Source: Legionellaceae bacterium
Lineage (GTDB): Bacteria > Pseudomonadota > Gammaproteobacteria > Legionellales > Legionellaceae
Direction: 5' to 3'
Assembly: GCA_030148065.1 (NCBI GenBank)
Contig: JASBUC010000010.1
Coordinates: 1 to 64,000 of the forward strand
Length of the DNA: 64,000 nucleotides
Both the position numbers and the translations under genes were made by a program. Each line of letters starts with the position of its first letter. The first letter of the stretch is position 1. Below, piece after piece: positions 34,740-44,381 of this stretch. Under the pieces are notes generated by a model, which worked only from the letters and a program-made list of their open reading frames with translations, did no database searches and had not been told where the DNA came from.

Positions 34740-37700
34740 ATGATAGAGAAAATAATAGGCTGGTCTATTCGGAACCGCTTTTTAGTGATTATTTTAAGCG
34801 TTCTTTTGTTTGTTATTGGCCTTATAACATTAAAGCATACTCCTGTTGATGCCATACCTGACTTATCTGATGTTCAGGTGATTATAAAAACCTCATATCC
34901 TGGACAAGCACCACAAGTTGTAGAGCAACAGGTTACTTATCCTTTAGCAACCGCCATGCTTGCTGTCCCGGGCGCAACAACAGTTAGAGGTTATTCATTC
35001 TTTGGAGACTCGTTCATTTATGTCTTATTTAAAGATGGAACTGATTTATATTGGGCTAGATCTAGGGTTCTTGAATACCTCAACCAAGTGACGGGTGCAC
35101 TCCCTCCACAAGCAAAGCCCCAATTAGGCCCAGATGCTACAGGTGTTGGTTGGGTTTTTGAGTATGCCTTGACGGATAAAAGTGGGAAACACAATTTAGC
35201 AGAACTCACAAGCCTACAAAATTGGTTCTTAAAATACGAATTGCAAACAGTTCCCGGGGTTTCAGAAGTTGCAACCGTTGGAGGGATGGTTAAGCAATAC
35301 CAAGTAATTGTCGATCCAAACAAGCTGCGCTCCTATAACTTAACCCTTAATCAAGTTAAACAAGCGATTACAAGCGCTAATCAGGAAGTTGGTGGCTCTG
35401 TGATTGAAATGGGTGAAGCAGAATATATGATTCGAGCTAAAGGTTACTTAGATGATGTGAGTAAATTCAGTCACATTCCTTTGGGCATGAGTAAAAATGG
35501 TGTTCCTGTTGTCTTGGAAAACCTTGCTGATATTAGACTTGGGCCTCAATTAAGGCGAGGGATAGCAGAGCTAAATGGTCAGGGAGAGGTTGTTGGCGGC
35601 GTTGTTGTCATGAGAATGGGAGAAAATGCCCGAGAAGTCATTCAGGCTGTAAAAGAAAAGATAAAAGTCCTTCAAAGAGGGTTGCCTAAAGGCGTTGAAA
35701 TCGTTACAACTTACGATCGCTCATCGCTAATTCAAAGAGCCGTTGAAACCTTAAAATCCAAGCTAACGGAAGAAATTATCGCCGTTATTTTAGTGTGTTT
35801 CCTATTTCTCTATCACTTTCGTTCTTCTTTAATCATTGTTCTTACGCTTCCTTTTAGCATCTTGCTTGCTTTTATTGTGATGAGATTCCAGGGCATTAAT
35901 GCCAACATCATGTCATTAGGAGGCATTGCCATAGCCATTGGGGTAATGGTGGATGCTGCAATTGTGATGATTGAAAATGCTCATAAGCACCTTGAAAAAG
36001 AAAAGGTTTCAGACTCTAACCGCTGGGAGGTTATTACAAAGTCTGCCATGGAAGTGGGGCCGGCCTTGTTCTTTTCTCTTCTTATTATTACTCTTAGCTT
36101 TGTTCCAGTTTTTACGCTTCAAGCCCAAGAAGGAAGGCTTTTTTCGCCACTGGCTTTTACCAAAACTTATGCAATGGCAGCCTCTGCTTTGGTTTCTATT
36201 ACCTTAGTTCCTGTTTTAATGGGCTACTTTATTCGCGGTAAAATTCGAGGTGAAAAAAAGAACCCTTTAAATAGAATATCCATAGCACTTTATAGACCAC
36301 TAATTAACTTAACCCTTAAATCTCCGAAAGCCATTTTAGTGGCTCTGATGTTCATCTTGATTCTAACCATTTACCCATGGCAAAAGCTAGGGAGTGAATT
36401 TATGCCCGAATTAGATGAGGGGGACTGGATGTACATGCCTTCAACCTTACCAGGCATTTCTATTGGGAAAGCTCGGCAAGTCTTACAAGAAACTGATAAG
36501 TTAATTCGAAAAATTCCGGAGGTTAAGAATGTTTTCGGAAAAATAGGACGGGCACAAACGGCAACTGATCCTGCTCCTCTTAATATGATTGAGACCATTA
36601 TCCAATTTAAGCCTAAAGAAGATTGGCGATCTGGGATGACTCGGGAAAAATTAAAGCAAGAAATGAATGAAGTAGTTAAGCTTCCAGGGTTAACCAATGC
36701 TTGGGTCATGCCAATTAAAGGACGAATTGATATGTTGGCAACAGGGATAAAAACTCCCGTTGGAATTAAAATATCAGGTCCCAAATTAAGCACTATTCAA
36801 TCAGTAGGCAAACAAATAGAAGAAGTTTTAAAAACTATTCAAGGGACCGCCTCGGTGTATGCAGATAGAGTAGTTGGTGGACGATATGTAACCATTGATG
36901 TAGATAGGCTAAAAGCCGCTCGCTTTGGATTAAACATCCAGAATGTTCAACAAATTGTAAGTTTAGCCGTAGGAGGAATGAACATATCTGAGTCAATTGA
37001 AGGAAGAGAACGCTACCCTATTAATCTTCGTTACCCTCAAGTTTGGCGAGACTCTGATGAAAAGCTAAAAAGGTTGCCTATTATTACAAAGCAAGGTGCA
37101 CAAATTGCTTTAAGTGATATAGCCTCTGTGAAAACAGAAAATGGTCCACCCGCAATCAAAAGTGAAAATGCTCAACTGACCGGTTGGGTGCTCGTTGATT
37201 TAAATACCAGTGATATAGGTGACTATGTCAGCCGTGCACAACAAATAATTCATAATAAGCTGTCATTACCTCCAGGCTACAGCCTAACCTGGTCTGGACA
37301 GTATGAATACATGGAACGAGCTAAGGCAAGGCTAATGTACGTTGGGCCTCTGACATTATTTATTATTATGCTATTACTCTATATTCACTTTAAACGGCTA
37401 AGTGAAATGTTTCTTGTCATGGGTACGTTGCCTTTAGCCTTAATTGGCAGCATTTGGTTTTTATATTTTCTCGATTACAATCTTTCCATCGCGGTTGCTG
37501 TTGGCATGATAGGCCTTGCAGGAATTGCCGTTGAAATTGGCGTTGTGATGTTAGTTTATTTAAATCAAGCACTTCGAGATTTAAAAATACAACATGAACA
37601 TTTAAATAAAAATCATATAAGAGAAGCGGTCATTAATGGTGCCTTACTTCGGGTTCGACCCATTATTATGACGGTCATGTCAACGGTCATTGGTCTACTT

Positions 37701-37853
37701 CCTATTATGCTAGGGGCTGGAACTGGCTCTGAAGTGATGAAAAGAATTGCTGCTCCAATGGTTGGAGGAATGGTAAGCGCAACGCTTTTAACTTTATTTG
37801 TTATCCCAGCCATCTTTTATCTCTGGAAAGTTAAGACTGAGGCTCAAGCATGA
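34740..37853 (+). CDS. cusA: CusA-like heavy-metal RND efflux pump (Cu/Ag)
   Basis: The 1,037-residue protein has 12 membrane helices and two large periplasmic loops. The HME proton-relay helix reads AIGVMVDAAIVMIEN with Asp405 and Glu412, the form typical of monovalent-metal pumps (the Czc type has an extra Asp). The methionines known to bind copper in CusA are present in PLNMIETIIQ and RIDMLATGIK. It drives Cu(I)/Ag(I) out through CusB and CusC. AGGAG precedes the start, and the stop overlaps the HD-GYP gene by four bases. Confidence 0.92.
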   Translation: MIEKIIGWSIRNRFLVIILSVLLFVIGLITLKHTPVDAIPDLSDVQVIIKTSYPGQAPQVVEQQVTYPLATAMLAVPGATTVRGYSFFGDSFIYVLFKDGTDLYWARSRVLEYLNQVTGALPPQAKPQLGPDATGVGWVFEYALTDKSGKHNLAELTSLQNWFLKYELQTVPGVSEVATVGGMVKQYQVIVDPNKLRSYNLTLNQVKQAITSANQEVGGSVIEMGEAEYMIRAKGYLDDVSKFSHIPLGMSKNGVPVVLENLADIRLGPQLRRGIAELNGQGEVVGGVVVMRMGENAREVIQAVKEKIKVLQRGLPKGVEIVTTYDRSSLIQRAVETLKSKLTEEIIAVILVCFLFLYHFRSSLIIVLTLPFSILLAFIVMRFQGINANIMSLGGIAIAIGVMVDAAIVMIENAHKHLEKEKVSDSNRWEVITKSAMEVGPALFFSLLIITLSFVPVFTLQAQEGRLFSPLAFTKTYAMAASALVSITLVPVLMGYFIRGKIRGEKKNPLNRISIALYRPLINLTLKSPKAILVALMFILILTIYPWQKLGSEFMPELDEGDWMYMPSTLPGISIGKARQVLQETDKLIRKIPEVKNVFGKIGRAQTATDPAPLNMIETIIQFKPKEDWRSGMTREKLKQEMNEVVKLPGLTNAWVMPIKGRIDMLATGIKTPVGIKISGPKLSTIQSVGKQIEEVLKTIQGTASVYADRVVGGRYVTIDVDRLKAARFGLNIQNVQQIVSLAVGGMNISESIEGRERYPINLRYPQVWRDSDEKLKRLPIITKQGAQIALSDIASVKTENGPPAIKSENAQLTGWVLVDLNTSDIGDYVSRAQQIIHNKLSLPPGYSLTWSGQYEYMERAKARLMYVGPLTLFIIMLLLYIHFKRLSEMFLVMGTLPLALIGSIWFLYFLDYNLSIAVAVGMIGLAGIAVEIGVVMLVYLNQALRDLKIQHEHLNKNHIREAVINGALLRVRPIIMTVMSTVIGLLPIMLGAGTGSEVMKRIAAPMVGGMVSATLLTLFVIPAIFYLWKVKTEAQA

Positions 37854-38497
37854 GCCATAAATTAGTAGAAAAAGATGGGAGTATTAACGTTGATAAGCTG
37901 CCCTCATGCCTGGAGCGGTGTTTAATTAAAACCCTTAATGTTATTTCATACATGAGTGAGATTAGAGATCCATATACAGCTCATCACCAGAAAAGAGTTG
38001 CTAAACTATCTCTTGCCATTGCGCATAAAATGAAGCTTAGTGAACATGAAGCGCTGGGTATTTATCTAGGCGCACTTATTCATGATATAGGAAAAGTCAA
38101 AGTACCAGCAGAGCTTCTTGCTTTTCCAGGGAAGTTATCTAGCGAGCAATACAGCCTTATTAAACGACATCCGGTTGATGGCGAACAAATTGTGCATGAC
38201 ATCGAGTTTCCTTGGCCCATAAAAGAAATAATACTATGCCATCATGAAAGACTGGATGGCTCGGGATATCCTCATGGGCTAAATGAAGAAAAATTGCCCT
38301 TATCTGTTCGAATTGTCAGTGTTTCAGATGTTGTTGAGTCCATAAGTTCACATAGACCCTATCGTGCAGCAAAAGGGGTAAGTGCGGCACTTAAACATAT
38401 AAAAGAGAGCTCAGGAACCTTATATGACACTAACGTTGTTGCGGCATGTAATGAGCTGTTTTTAGAAGATAACTTTAATTTTCAAGATGATGACTAA
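37850..38497 (+). CDS. HD-GYP domain phosphodiesterase
   Basis: The 215-residue protein is a single HD-GYP domain. The metal-binding series begins AHHQKRVAKLS near residue 44, the HD pair is in LIHDIGKVKVP, and HHERLDGSGYPHG carries the GYP signature. Such enzymes break down cyclic di-GMP. There is no membrane helix and no sensor domain, so activity would follow expression. It is coupled to cusA by a four-base overlap, so it responds with the copper operon. An HD-GYP gene inside a copper operon is unusual. Confidence 0.88.
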   Translation: MSHKLVEKDGSINVDKLPSCLERCLIKTLNVISYMSEIRDPYTAHHQKRVAKLSLAIAHKMKLSEHEALGIYLGALIHDIGKVKVPAELLAFPGKLSSEQYSLIKRHPVDGEQIVHDIEFPWPIKEIILCHHERLDGSGYPHGLNEEKLPLSVRIVSVSDVVESISSHRPYRAAKGVSAALKHIKESSGTLYDTNVVAACNELFLEDNFNFQDDD

Positions 38498-38500
38498 ATT

Positions 38501-38959
38501 ATGATAGATATTTTTATTTCAATAATCTTAAGTTTATTCATTTTAATTTTCACAACTCTTGTTTTTTATGAAATCTTGAGACTTATCATGAAATTGATTG
38601 TCTACTGGGTTGGCAGACCAAGAATTATTTTAATCAGTATGATCTCTGGTCTTTTCGTAGCTCATGGCATTAGCATCAGCATTTATGGGGTGGCGTATTG
38701 GCTCCTTACCCAATTTTCTCATTTTCCACCTTTAGAGGGAGTAGATACTACAACTATTGGTTCTTATCTCTATTATTCAGCAACCACTTATTCATCATTA
38801 GGTGTTGGCGACGTTTATCCTAGAGGTTGCTTAAGAATTATTACCAGTTTTGAAGTCATTAATGGGCTAACTTTAATTGCATGGTCGGCAACGTTTACTT
38901 ATTTTTCGGTAGACAGAATGTGGAGTTATCACAAAAAGATAAGGAAAATCGATGAATGA
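38501..38959 (+). CDS. Two-helix ion-channel-like membrane protein
   Basis: The 152-residue protein has N-terminal hydrophobic helices (about 5-30 and 45-72), a pore-loop-like segment ([13 protein letters not shown], about 96-108) and a further helix (about 115-140). The pore motif resembles the Ion_trans_2 (potassium channel) filter T-x-GYGD with altered central residues (LGVGD). It is four bases after HD-GYP and overlaps copA by eight. The ion carried is unknown. Confidence 0.7.
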   Translation: MIDIFISIILSLFILIFTTLVFYEILRLIMKLIVYWVGRPRIILISMISGLFVAHGISISIYGVAYWLLTQFSHFPPLEGVDTTTIGSYLYYSATTYSSLGVGDVYPRGCLRIITSFEVINGLTLIAWSATFTYFSVDRMWSYHKKIRKIDE

Positions 38960-41177
38960 ACTTATCACACTTTCTTTAGATAATCTAAGCTGTGTGAGTT
39001 GTGTTTCTGTTATTGAAACAAATTTAAATCGTTTGGAAAATGTTGAAAAAGCAACGGTTAACTTTTCACAAAGAACAGTTGAAATTAGAGGATGTGCATC
39101 ACTCTCTGATGTTCAAAAAGAGCTTAAAAGGCTTGGTTATCGTAGTAACCCCATAAATCAAAGTGACGAGCCAAAACGAAAAGAAGAAAAAACTGCGTAT
39201 AATGAGCTATTACTAAAAGCACTTGTACCTGGCTTTATTGGCTCTATTTTTATGGTTGGTAGTATGTTCGGTTTCCTACCAGCTTTGAGTTCAGCAATAG
39301 GTAAAATTGTTTGGGCATGCCTTGGCCTTGTCTCTTTAATTGCCATGAGTTATGCCGGCGGCCACCTGTATCGTAACGCTTATCGAGCATTTTTAGCAAA
39401 CCACGCAACGATGGACACACTAATTAGTTTAGGCACAGGAGCGGCGTGGTTTTTTTCTATGTTTGTGACGTTGTTTCCTGAAGTGGTTCCAGAGCAATCA
39501 AGACATGTTTATTTTGAAGCTTCTTTAATTATTATTGCCCTAGTAAACCTGGGGGCAGCGCTTGAGCTAAAAGCTCGTGGGAAGACATCTCAGGCGATTG
39601 AACGTTTGGTCGGGCTTCAAGCAAAAACAGCTAGAATTGTCGATGCAGAAAAAGAAGCAGATATTCCACTGTCTCAAGTTATTGTTGGTAATGTTCTAAG
39701 AGTTAGGCCTGGGGAAAAAATTCCAGTTGATGGAATCATTACAGAAGGTTCTAGCAATATTGATGAGTCTATGTTGACGGGTGAGCCAATCCCAAAAGCT
39801 AAAAATGTTGGTGATGTCGTTACTGGTGGCACAATGAACACCAATGGTTCATTTTTGTATAGAGCAACAAGGGTAGGAGAAGAAACAACCCTTGCTCAAA
39901 TCATTCATCTTGTGCAACAAGCGCAAAATACAAAACCTCCCATTGCTCGTTTAGCTGATTTGGTTTCTTCTATTTTTGTGCCAATGGTGATGATTATTTC
40001 AATATTCACAGCCCTATTGTGGTTTAACTTTGGCCCTCCTCCTGTTTTAGGGCATGTATTAGTGACGGCAATGACGGTGCTTATTATTGCCTGTCCTTGT
40101 GCTTTAGGACTTGCAGCCCCCATTTCTGTAATAGTGGGGATGGGCAAGGCTGCTGAGTATGGCTCTCTAATTCGCAATGGTAAATCCTTACAGCAAGCCT
40201 CAAAGCTCTCTGCTGTTATTCTTGATAAAACTGGAACAATTACTTACGGCAAACCTGAGTTAGCGGAAGTTATTTCTGTTGGTTCACTTAATAAAGAGCA
40301 GATATTGAAGTTATCTGCAAGTCTAGAGCAGGGCTCTGAGCATCCTTTGGCTGAAGCTATTGTCAATGCGGCTCTTAAAAGAGATCTAAAACCATTGCCT
40401 GTAAAAAAATTCAAAGCCATCACAGGGCATGGAATTACAGCCATGGTGAACGACTTAAGTGTTTTAATTGGTAATGAAAAATTAATGAAACAAGAAGGCA
40501 TTGCTCTTCACAATGCTGAAATAAAGGCTCTGGAACTTGCAACACTTGGGCAAACTCCGATGTATGTTGCAGTAAACAATAAAGTTGAAGGGCTCATTAG
40601 TGTTGCTGATTTGATTAAGGAGGACTCAAAGGCAGCCATCCAAAGGCTTAAATCACGAGGCAACAAAGTCATTATGTTAACAGGGGATAATCTTACTACA
40701 GCCAAACAAGTTGCCAAAATGGTTGCTGTTGATGAAATCATGGCTGATGTATTGCCTGAAGAAAAGTCTAGTAAGGTTAAAGAGCTACAAAGTCAAGGTC
40801 ATCTAGTTGGAATGGTTGGTGATGGAATAAACGATGCACCAGCTTTAGCTCAAGCTGATGTTGGCTTTGCGATTGGTTCTGGTACAGATGTTGCGATAGA
40901 AAGCTCAGATGTTACTTTGATTCGTAACTCTCTACATGGTGTGGCAGATGCAATTGACGTCTCTCAAGCGACGATCCTTAACATTAAACAAAATCTTTTG
41001 GGTGCCTTTTTATACAACGCACTAGGGATCCCTATTGCAGCTGGAGTCTTATACCCATTTTGGGGAATTTTTCTAAACCCAATGTTAGCAGGTGCCGCTA
41101 TGGCCATATCTTCTGTAACAGTGATAAGCAATGCGAATCGATTGCGATTTTTCAAACCTAAGGAATTGATCGGATGA
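38952..41177 (+). CDS. copA: Copper-exporting P1B-type ATPase, CopA-like
   Basis: The 741-residue protein starts with one HMA metal-binding domain (C14-x-x-C17 in LSCVSCVS). Membrane helices follow, with the CPC metal site at 381-383 ([10 protein letters not shown]), the phosphorylated Asp425 in DKTGT, an SEHPLAEA motif, MLTGDN, and GDGINDAP near 623-630. The last helices carry [17 protein letters not shown], as in Cu(I) pumps. It moves Cu(I) from cytoplasm to periplasm, where the Cus proteins could take it on. Start and stop overlap both neighbours, so it is a central operon member. Confidence 0.93.
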   Translation: MNELITLSLDNLSCVSCVSVIETNLNRLENVEKATVNFSQRTVEIRGCASLSDVQKELKRLGYRSNPINQSDEPKRKEEKTAYNELLLKALVPGFIGSIFMVGSMFGFLPALSSAIGKIVWACLGLVSLIAMSYAGGHLYRNAYRAFLANHATMDTLISLGTGAAWFFSMFVTLFPEVVPEQSRHVYFEASLIIIALVNLGAALELKARGKTSQAIERLVGLQAKTARIVDAEKEADIPLSQVIVGNVLRVRPGEKIPVDGIITEGSSNIDESMLTGEPIPKAKNVGDVVTGGTMNTNGSFLYRATRVGEETTLAQIIHLVQQAQNTKPPIARLADLVSSIFVPMVMIISIFTALLWFNFGPPPVLGHVLVTAMTVLIIACPCALGLAAPISVIVGMGKAAEYGSLIRNGKSLQQASKLSAVILDKTGTITYGKPELAEVISVGSLNKEQILKLSASLEQGSEHPLAEAIVNAALKRDLKPLPVKKFKAITGHGITAMVNDLSVLIGNEKLMKQEGIALHNAEIKALELATLGQTPMYVAVNNKVEGLISVADLIKEDSKAAIQRLKSRGNKVIMLTGDNLTTAKQVAKMVAVDEIMADVLPEEKSSKVKELQSQGHLVGMVGDGINDAPALAQADVGFAIGSGTDVAIESSDVTLIRNSLHGVADAIDVSQATILNIKQNLLGAFLYNALGIPIAAGVLYPFWGIFLNPMLAGAAMAISSVTVISNANRLRFFKPKELIG

Positions 41178-41533
41178 TAACCTTATTTATTAATTTAATT
41201 GGTTTATCTTTGATAGGCGTAATCTTTTGGTGGTTTATTTTGAAAAAACCAGCACCAGTCATTGCAGTCGAAAGGAAGCAAAAAATTATTATTCGTGATG
41301 GTGTTTATACTCCATCTGTAATAAAAGCAAAAAGAAACAAATCTATTATCTTGGAGTTTATTAGAGAAGATAAATCTCCTTGTGCCAAAGTGGTGATTTT
41401 TAAAAACTTAGATATTAATAAAGAACTCCCAGTAAACAGACCAACCAGCATCACTCTAAATAACCTAAAGCCAGGAACTTATTCTTTTAGTTGCCAAATG
41501 GGGATGTATCAAGGCAGCTTAATCATTGAGTGA
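41174..41533 (+). CDS. Membrane-anchored cupredoxin-like protein
   Basis: The 119-residue protein has one N-terminal membrane helix (about 3-23) and a periplasmic cupredoxin-type domain: [20 protein letters not shown], then a Cys in SPCAKVV, and [12 protein letters not shown], which supplies Cys and Met where type-1 copper sites have them. The usual His before the last Met is not clear, so the site may bind Cu(I) through Cys and Met instead. It overlaps copA and the next gene by four bases each. Confidence 0.8.
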   Translation: MITLFINLIGLSLIGVIFWWFILKKPAPVIAVERKQKIIIRDGVYTPSVIKAKRNKSIILEFIREDKSPCAKVVIFKNLDINKELPVNRPTSITLNNLKPGTYSFSCQMGMYQGSLIIE

Positions 41534-42765
41534 GGAATAAATACAACATGCTTAATAATCTTTTTGTTATTGTGACAATAATATTAGCGTCTACTTTCTT
41601 CTTTAGTAAAAGAGTACGTAATTCACAAACATGGCATGCAACGGTTACGCCTCTTGCCTCAATTATTGGCAGTGGTTTTTTAGTATCTGCGCCGCTACTT
41701 ATTTTAACAACAGGAAAGTTGGCGCCTTTTGCAATGGGAGGAATAGTGCTCACTGCCTATGCTTTAGGCAGCAGCCTTCGATTTAACATTCAATATGCTG
41801 AGCCTATACTTCATTCTCAAGAAAAAGATAGCCATTTAATACAAGTCATTGAAAAGGCGGCCAAACCAATTTTAGGGCTAGCATACGTCATTTCAGTTGC
41901 GTTTTATCTTAAGTTGTTAGCAGCTTTTGCTCTTAGGGGGGCAGGAGTTACTTCAATTATTTTAGAAAACAGTGTAACCACGGCTTTGTTACTGTTTATT
42001 GGCATAACTGGAAAACTTAAAGGGTTGTCAAAACTAGAGTATTTCGAGACTTACTCCGTTAACATTAAGCTATCTATTATCATTGCTTTGATTGTTAGCC
42101 ACCTATATTTCAATTTTCACAGTCTTTTTAATGGGCAATGGGAGCTATTGGTTTATCCTCATGAGACATTATCTATTACCATTCAAAAATTACTGGGTGT
42201 TTTAATCATTATTCAAGGGTTTGAAACCTCAAGATATCTAGGGCATGCATACAGTCAAGAGCTTCGCATAGAAACAATGAAAAAAGCACAAATTATTTCA
42301 GGAATAATTTATATAATTTTTATTATTTCAACCTTGACGGCTTTTAATCATATTCATTCTTTGGGCGAAACAACAGTTATTGATGTGTGTCGAATGATAG
42401 CGCCTGTTTTGCCTTTTTTTCTAATCGTTGCAGCTGTTATGAGCCAATTTAGTGCAGCAGTTGCGGACACAATTGGAAGTGGTGGGCTATTGGCTGAAGG
42501 GTTCCATAACAAAATTTCAACAAACATGAGTTATTTAATAATTTCCATGGTTGCCGTAATTCTAACGTGGTTCACTAATATTTATTCAATTATTACGTTA
42601 GCATCAAAAGCTTTTGCTTTGTACTATGCTTGTCAACTATTAATTAGTACATTACTGTTATTCAGAAAACCTATTTCTTTTCAAAACTTTTTTAAAGCAT
42701 TACTTTACCTACTGTTAATCATTTTAATGGTTCTGGTCATTTTATATGGAAAGCCAGTGAAATAA
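41530..42765 (+). CDS. Polytopic membrane protein, possible transporter, unknown function
   Basis: The 411-residue protein has about 11 hydrophobic helices and short polar loops. Some features recall the APC/LeuT-fold superfamily: an early GSGFLVSAPLLILTTGKLAPFAMG with an unwound-looking Gly-rich stretch, repeated Gly/Ala helices and FNFHS-type loops. I recognise no family with certainty. It is last in the copper operon, coupled to the cupredoxin gene by a four-base overlap, so a part in metal or counter-ion transport is likely. The next gene on the right is convergent. Confidence 0.65.
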   Translation: MRNKYNMLNNLFVIVTIILASTFFFSKRVRNSQTWHATVTPLASIIGSGFLVSAPLLILTTGKLAPFAMGGIVLTAYALGSSLRFNIQYAEPILHSQEKDSHLIQVIEKAAKPILGLAYVISVAFYLKLLAAFALRGAGVTSIILENSVTTALLLFIGITGKLKGLSKLEYFETYSVNIKLSIIIALIVSHLYFNFHSLFNGQWELLVYPHETLSITIQKLLGVLIIIQGFETSRYLGHAYSQELRIETMKKAQIISGIIYIIFIISTLTAFNHIHSLGETTVIDVCRMIAPVLPFFLIVAAVMSQFSAAVADTIGSGGLLAEGFHNKISTNMSYLIISMVAVILTWFTNIYSIITLASKAFALYYACQLLISTLLLFRKPISFQNFFKALLYLLLIILMVLVILYGKPVK

Positions 42766-42887
42766 TAACAGATTTTATCTCAGCTCCAGATGGATATAAT
42801 GACTTAACAGTGACCCAGTGATCAAAATACAACAAAGGAATAATGAAAAAACTCTTTAGTTTATAAAACCAGTTGATGCTATGTTTG
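42766..42887. other. Intergenic region between convergent metal operons
   Basis: These 122 bases separate the stops of the plus-strand copper operon and the minus-strand czc operon. I see no strong stem with a T tract on either strand, so termination may be Rho-dependent or read-through may produce antisense RNA. Confidence 0.4.
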
Positions 42888-43484
42888 TTAAACACTACGT
42901 TTCTCTACTTCTTTCAGAATTTCTGTTGCTTCTTTTACCACATAGAGGCCTATCAAAAATCCTGCTAATAGATCTGGGTAGTTGGAGTTTAAAGCCCAGA
43001 CTAAAATGCCTGATAAGATTACTCCAAGATTGGCTACTACATCAGCCCTAGTGAATATCCATGTAGCCCTTAGGTGCACCTCACCATTTCGAAAAGAGCT
43101 CAGTAATCTTAAAACAATTATATTTACAATAAGTGATAAGCAGGCAACTGCCACCATAGCACTGCTTTCTGGGTCACTGCCAAACCATGCTCGCCGCGAT
43201 GCTTCTATTAGTAGTCCTAACCCTAATAAAAGCAACAAAACACCACTCATTGTAGCTATTCTTGCCTTAAATTGGCCTGATTTGCCTACAGCGATAAGCC
43301 CTAAAAGATAAGCTAATGAATCAGCTAGCATATCAAAAGCATCGGCTATTAATGCCGTTGAATCAGCTAAAACCCCCGCAGTTAGTCCAACTATAAACAT
43401 CAATAAGTTTAATGCTAGGGCAATTTGTAAAATCTTTTTTTGAGCGTTTGTTTTAGCCTGATGATGGCACCCGCAATCTGTCAT
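42888..43484 (-). CDS. Short CDF-type cation transporter
   Basis: The 198-residue protein starts MTDCGCHH, a Cys/His metal-binding tail, and has about six membrane helices with the CDF site DSTALIADAFDMLADSLAY (Asp-x-x-x-Asp in place of His-Asp) and a later TRADVVAN pair. It has no cytoplasmic C-terminal domain, unlike typical CDF proteins of about 300 residues, but such short forms are a known group. It likely exports a divalent cation using protons. It is the last gene of the czc operon, three bases after czcD. Confidence 0.8.
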   Translation of the reverse strand: MTDCGCHHQAKTNAQKKILQIALALNLLMFIVGLTAGVLADSTALIADAFDMLADSLAYLLGLIAVGKSGQFKARIATMSGVLLLLLGLGLLIEASRRAWFGSDPESSAMVAVACLSLIVNIIVLRLLSSFRNGEVHLRATWIFTRADVVANLGVILSGILVWALNSNYPDLLAGFLIGLYVVKEATEILKEVEKRSV

Positions 43485-43487
43485 AAA

Positions 43488-44381
43488 CTACCTTGTTTGT
43501 GATTTACTTGAGCCATCTCGACATTTTTCAGCTGAAAACTCAAATTCAATTGTTGTATATAAAAACTGCTTACCATTTAAAGTTTCGGAGATATTCTTTT
43601 TTAAAGTTGCGTGCTCTTCATGGCTTATATACTCGTCTAAAACTAGGTGCGCGGTAAAGACATGATGCTCTCCATCAAGTGACCAGATGTGAACCTTATG
43701 AATATCAATTACGTGAGTGAGCTTCAGTAATCTTGTTTTAAGATAATTAATCTCATTGAGATCGGGAACCGCCTGTAGAAAAATTCTAAGGGTTTTAAAT
43801 AAATTTTTTAGCACGTTAAAAACAATAAAAACTGTAAATGCGATGGATAGGATAGGATCTAATATTGGCCAACTAAAGAAGTATAAAACGATAGACAATA
43901 CTAATACCGATACCCATCCCAGCACATCTTCCAGCAAGTGCCAATTCAATACTCTTTCATTTAGAGTCTTACCAGAGCTCAATTTATAAGCAGCGCACCC
44001 ATTTACTAAAACACCAACCAGTGCTAAAAAAAACATCCCTTGCACCAAAGGCATTTGAGGATTGGAGAGCCGAGGAATAGCTTCAAAAAGAATAAATATA
44101 GAACCAATAATTAAGATAATCGCATTGATTAAAGCAGCTAACAGTGAAAATCGACGATATCCATAGCTATATTCTGCAGAGGGGTCTTTGTTGCTATATC
44201 GAGCTAAAAACCACGATACACCAATGGATAAGCTATCCCCTAAATCATGAATAGCATCAGCCATAATAGCGGTACTATTTGTTAAATATCCTCCAATAAA
44301 TTCAATAATGGTGAAAGTAAAGTTAATGAGAAAAACAACTCCAATCCTCTTTTGCTCATCTTCTTTCTCATGTATGTGCAT
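43488..44381 (-). CDS. czcD: CzcD-like CDF zinc/cobalt/cadmium exporter
   Basis: The 297-residue protein has six membrane helices with the Zn-type site His-Asp in ADAIHDLGDS (about 42-51) and NWHLLEDVLGW (about 146-156), then the cytoplasmic domain with HKVHIWSLDGEHHVFTAHLVL. It exports divalent cations from cytoplasm to periplasm, feeding the CzcCBA pump. The start overlaps the czcA stop by 14 bases. Confidence 0.88.
   Translation of the reverse strand: MHIHEKEDEQKRIGVVFLINFTFTIIEFIGGYLTNSTAIMADAIHDLGDSLSIGVSWFLARYSNKDPSAEYSYGYRRFSLLAALINAIILIIGSIFILFEAIPRLSNPQMPLVQGMFFLALVGVLVNGCAAYKLSSGKTLNERVLNWHLLEDVLGWVSVLVLSIVLYFFSWPILDPILSIAFTVFIVFNVLKNLFKTLRIFLQAVPDLNEINYLKTRLLKLTHVIDIHKVHIWSLDGEHHVFTAHLVLDEYISHEEHATLKKNISETLNGKQFLYTTIEFEFSAEKCRDGSSKSQTR

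Noticed and set aside
42888-43484. Short CDF gene as a truncated pseudogene
   Set aside because: It has a full six-helix body, an N-terminal Cys/His metal tail and a clean stop; short forms without the C-terminal domain are known.
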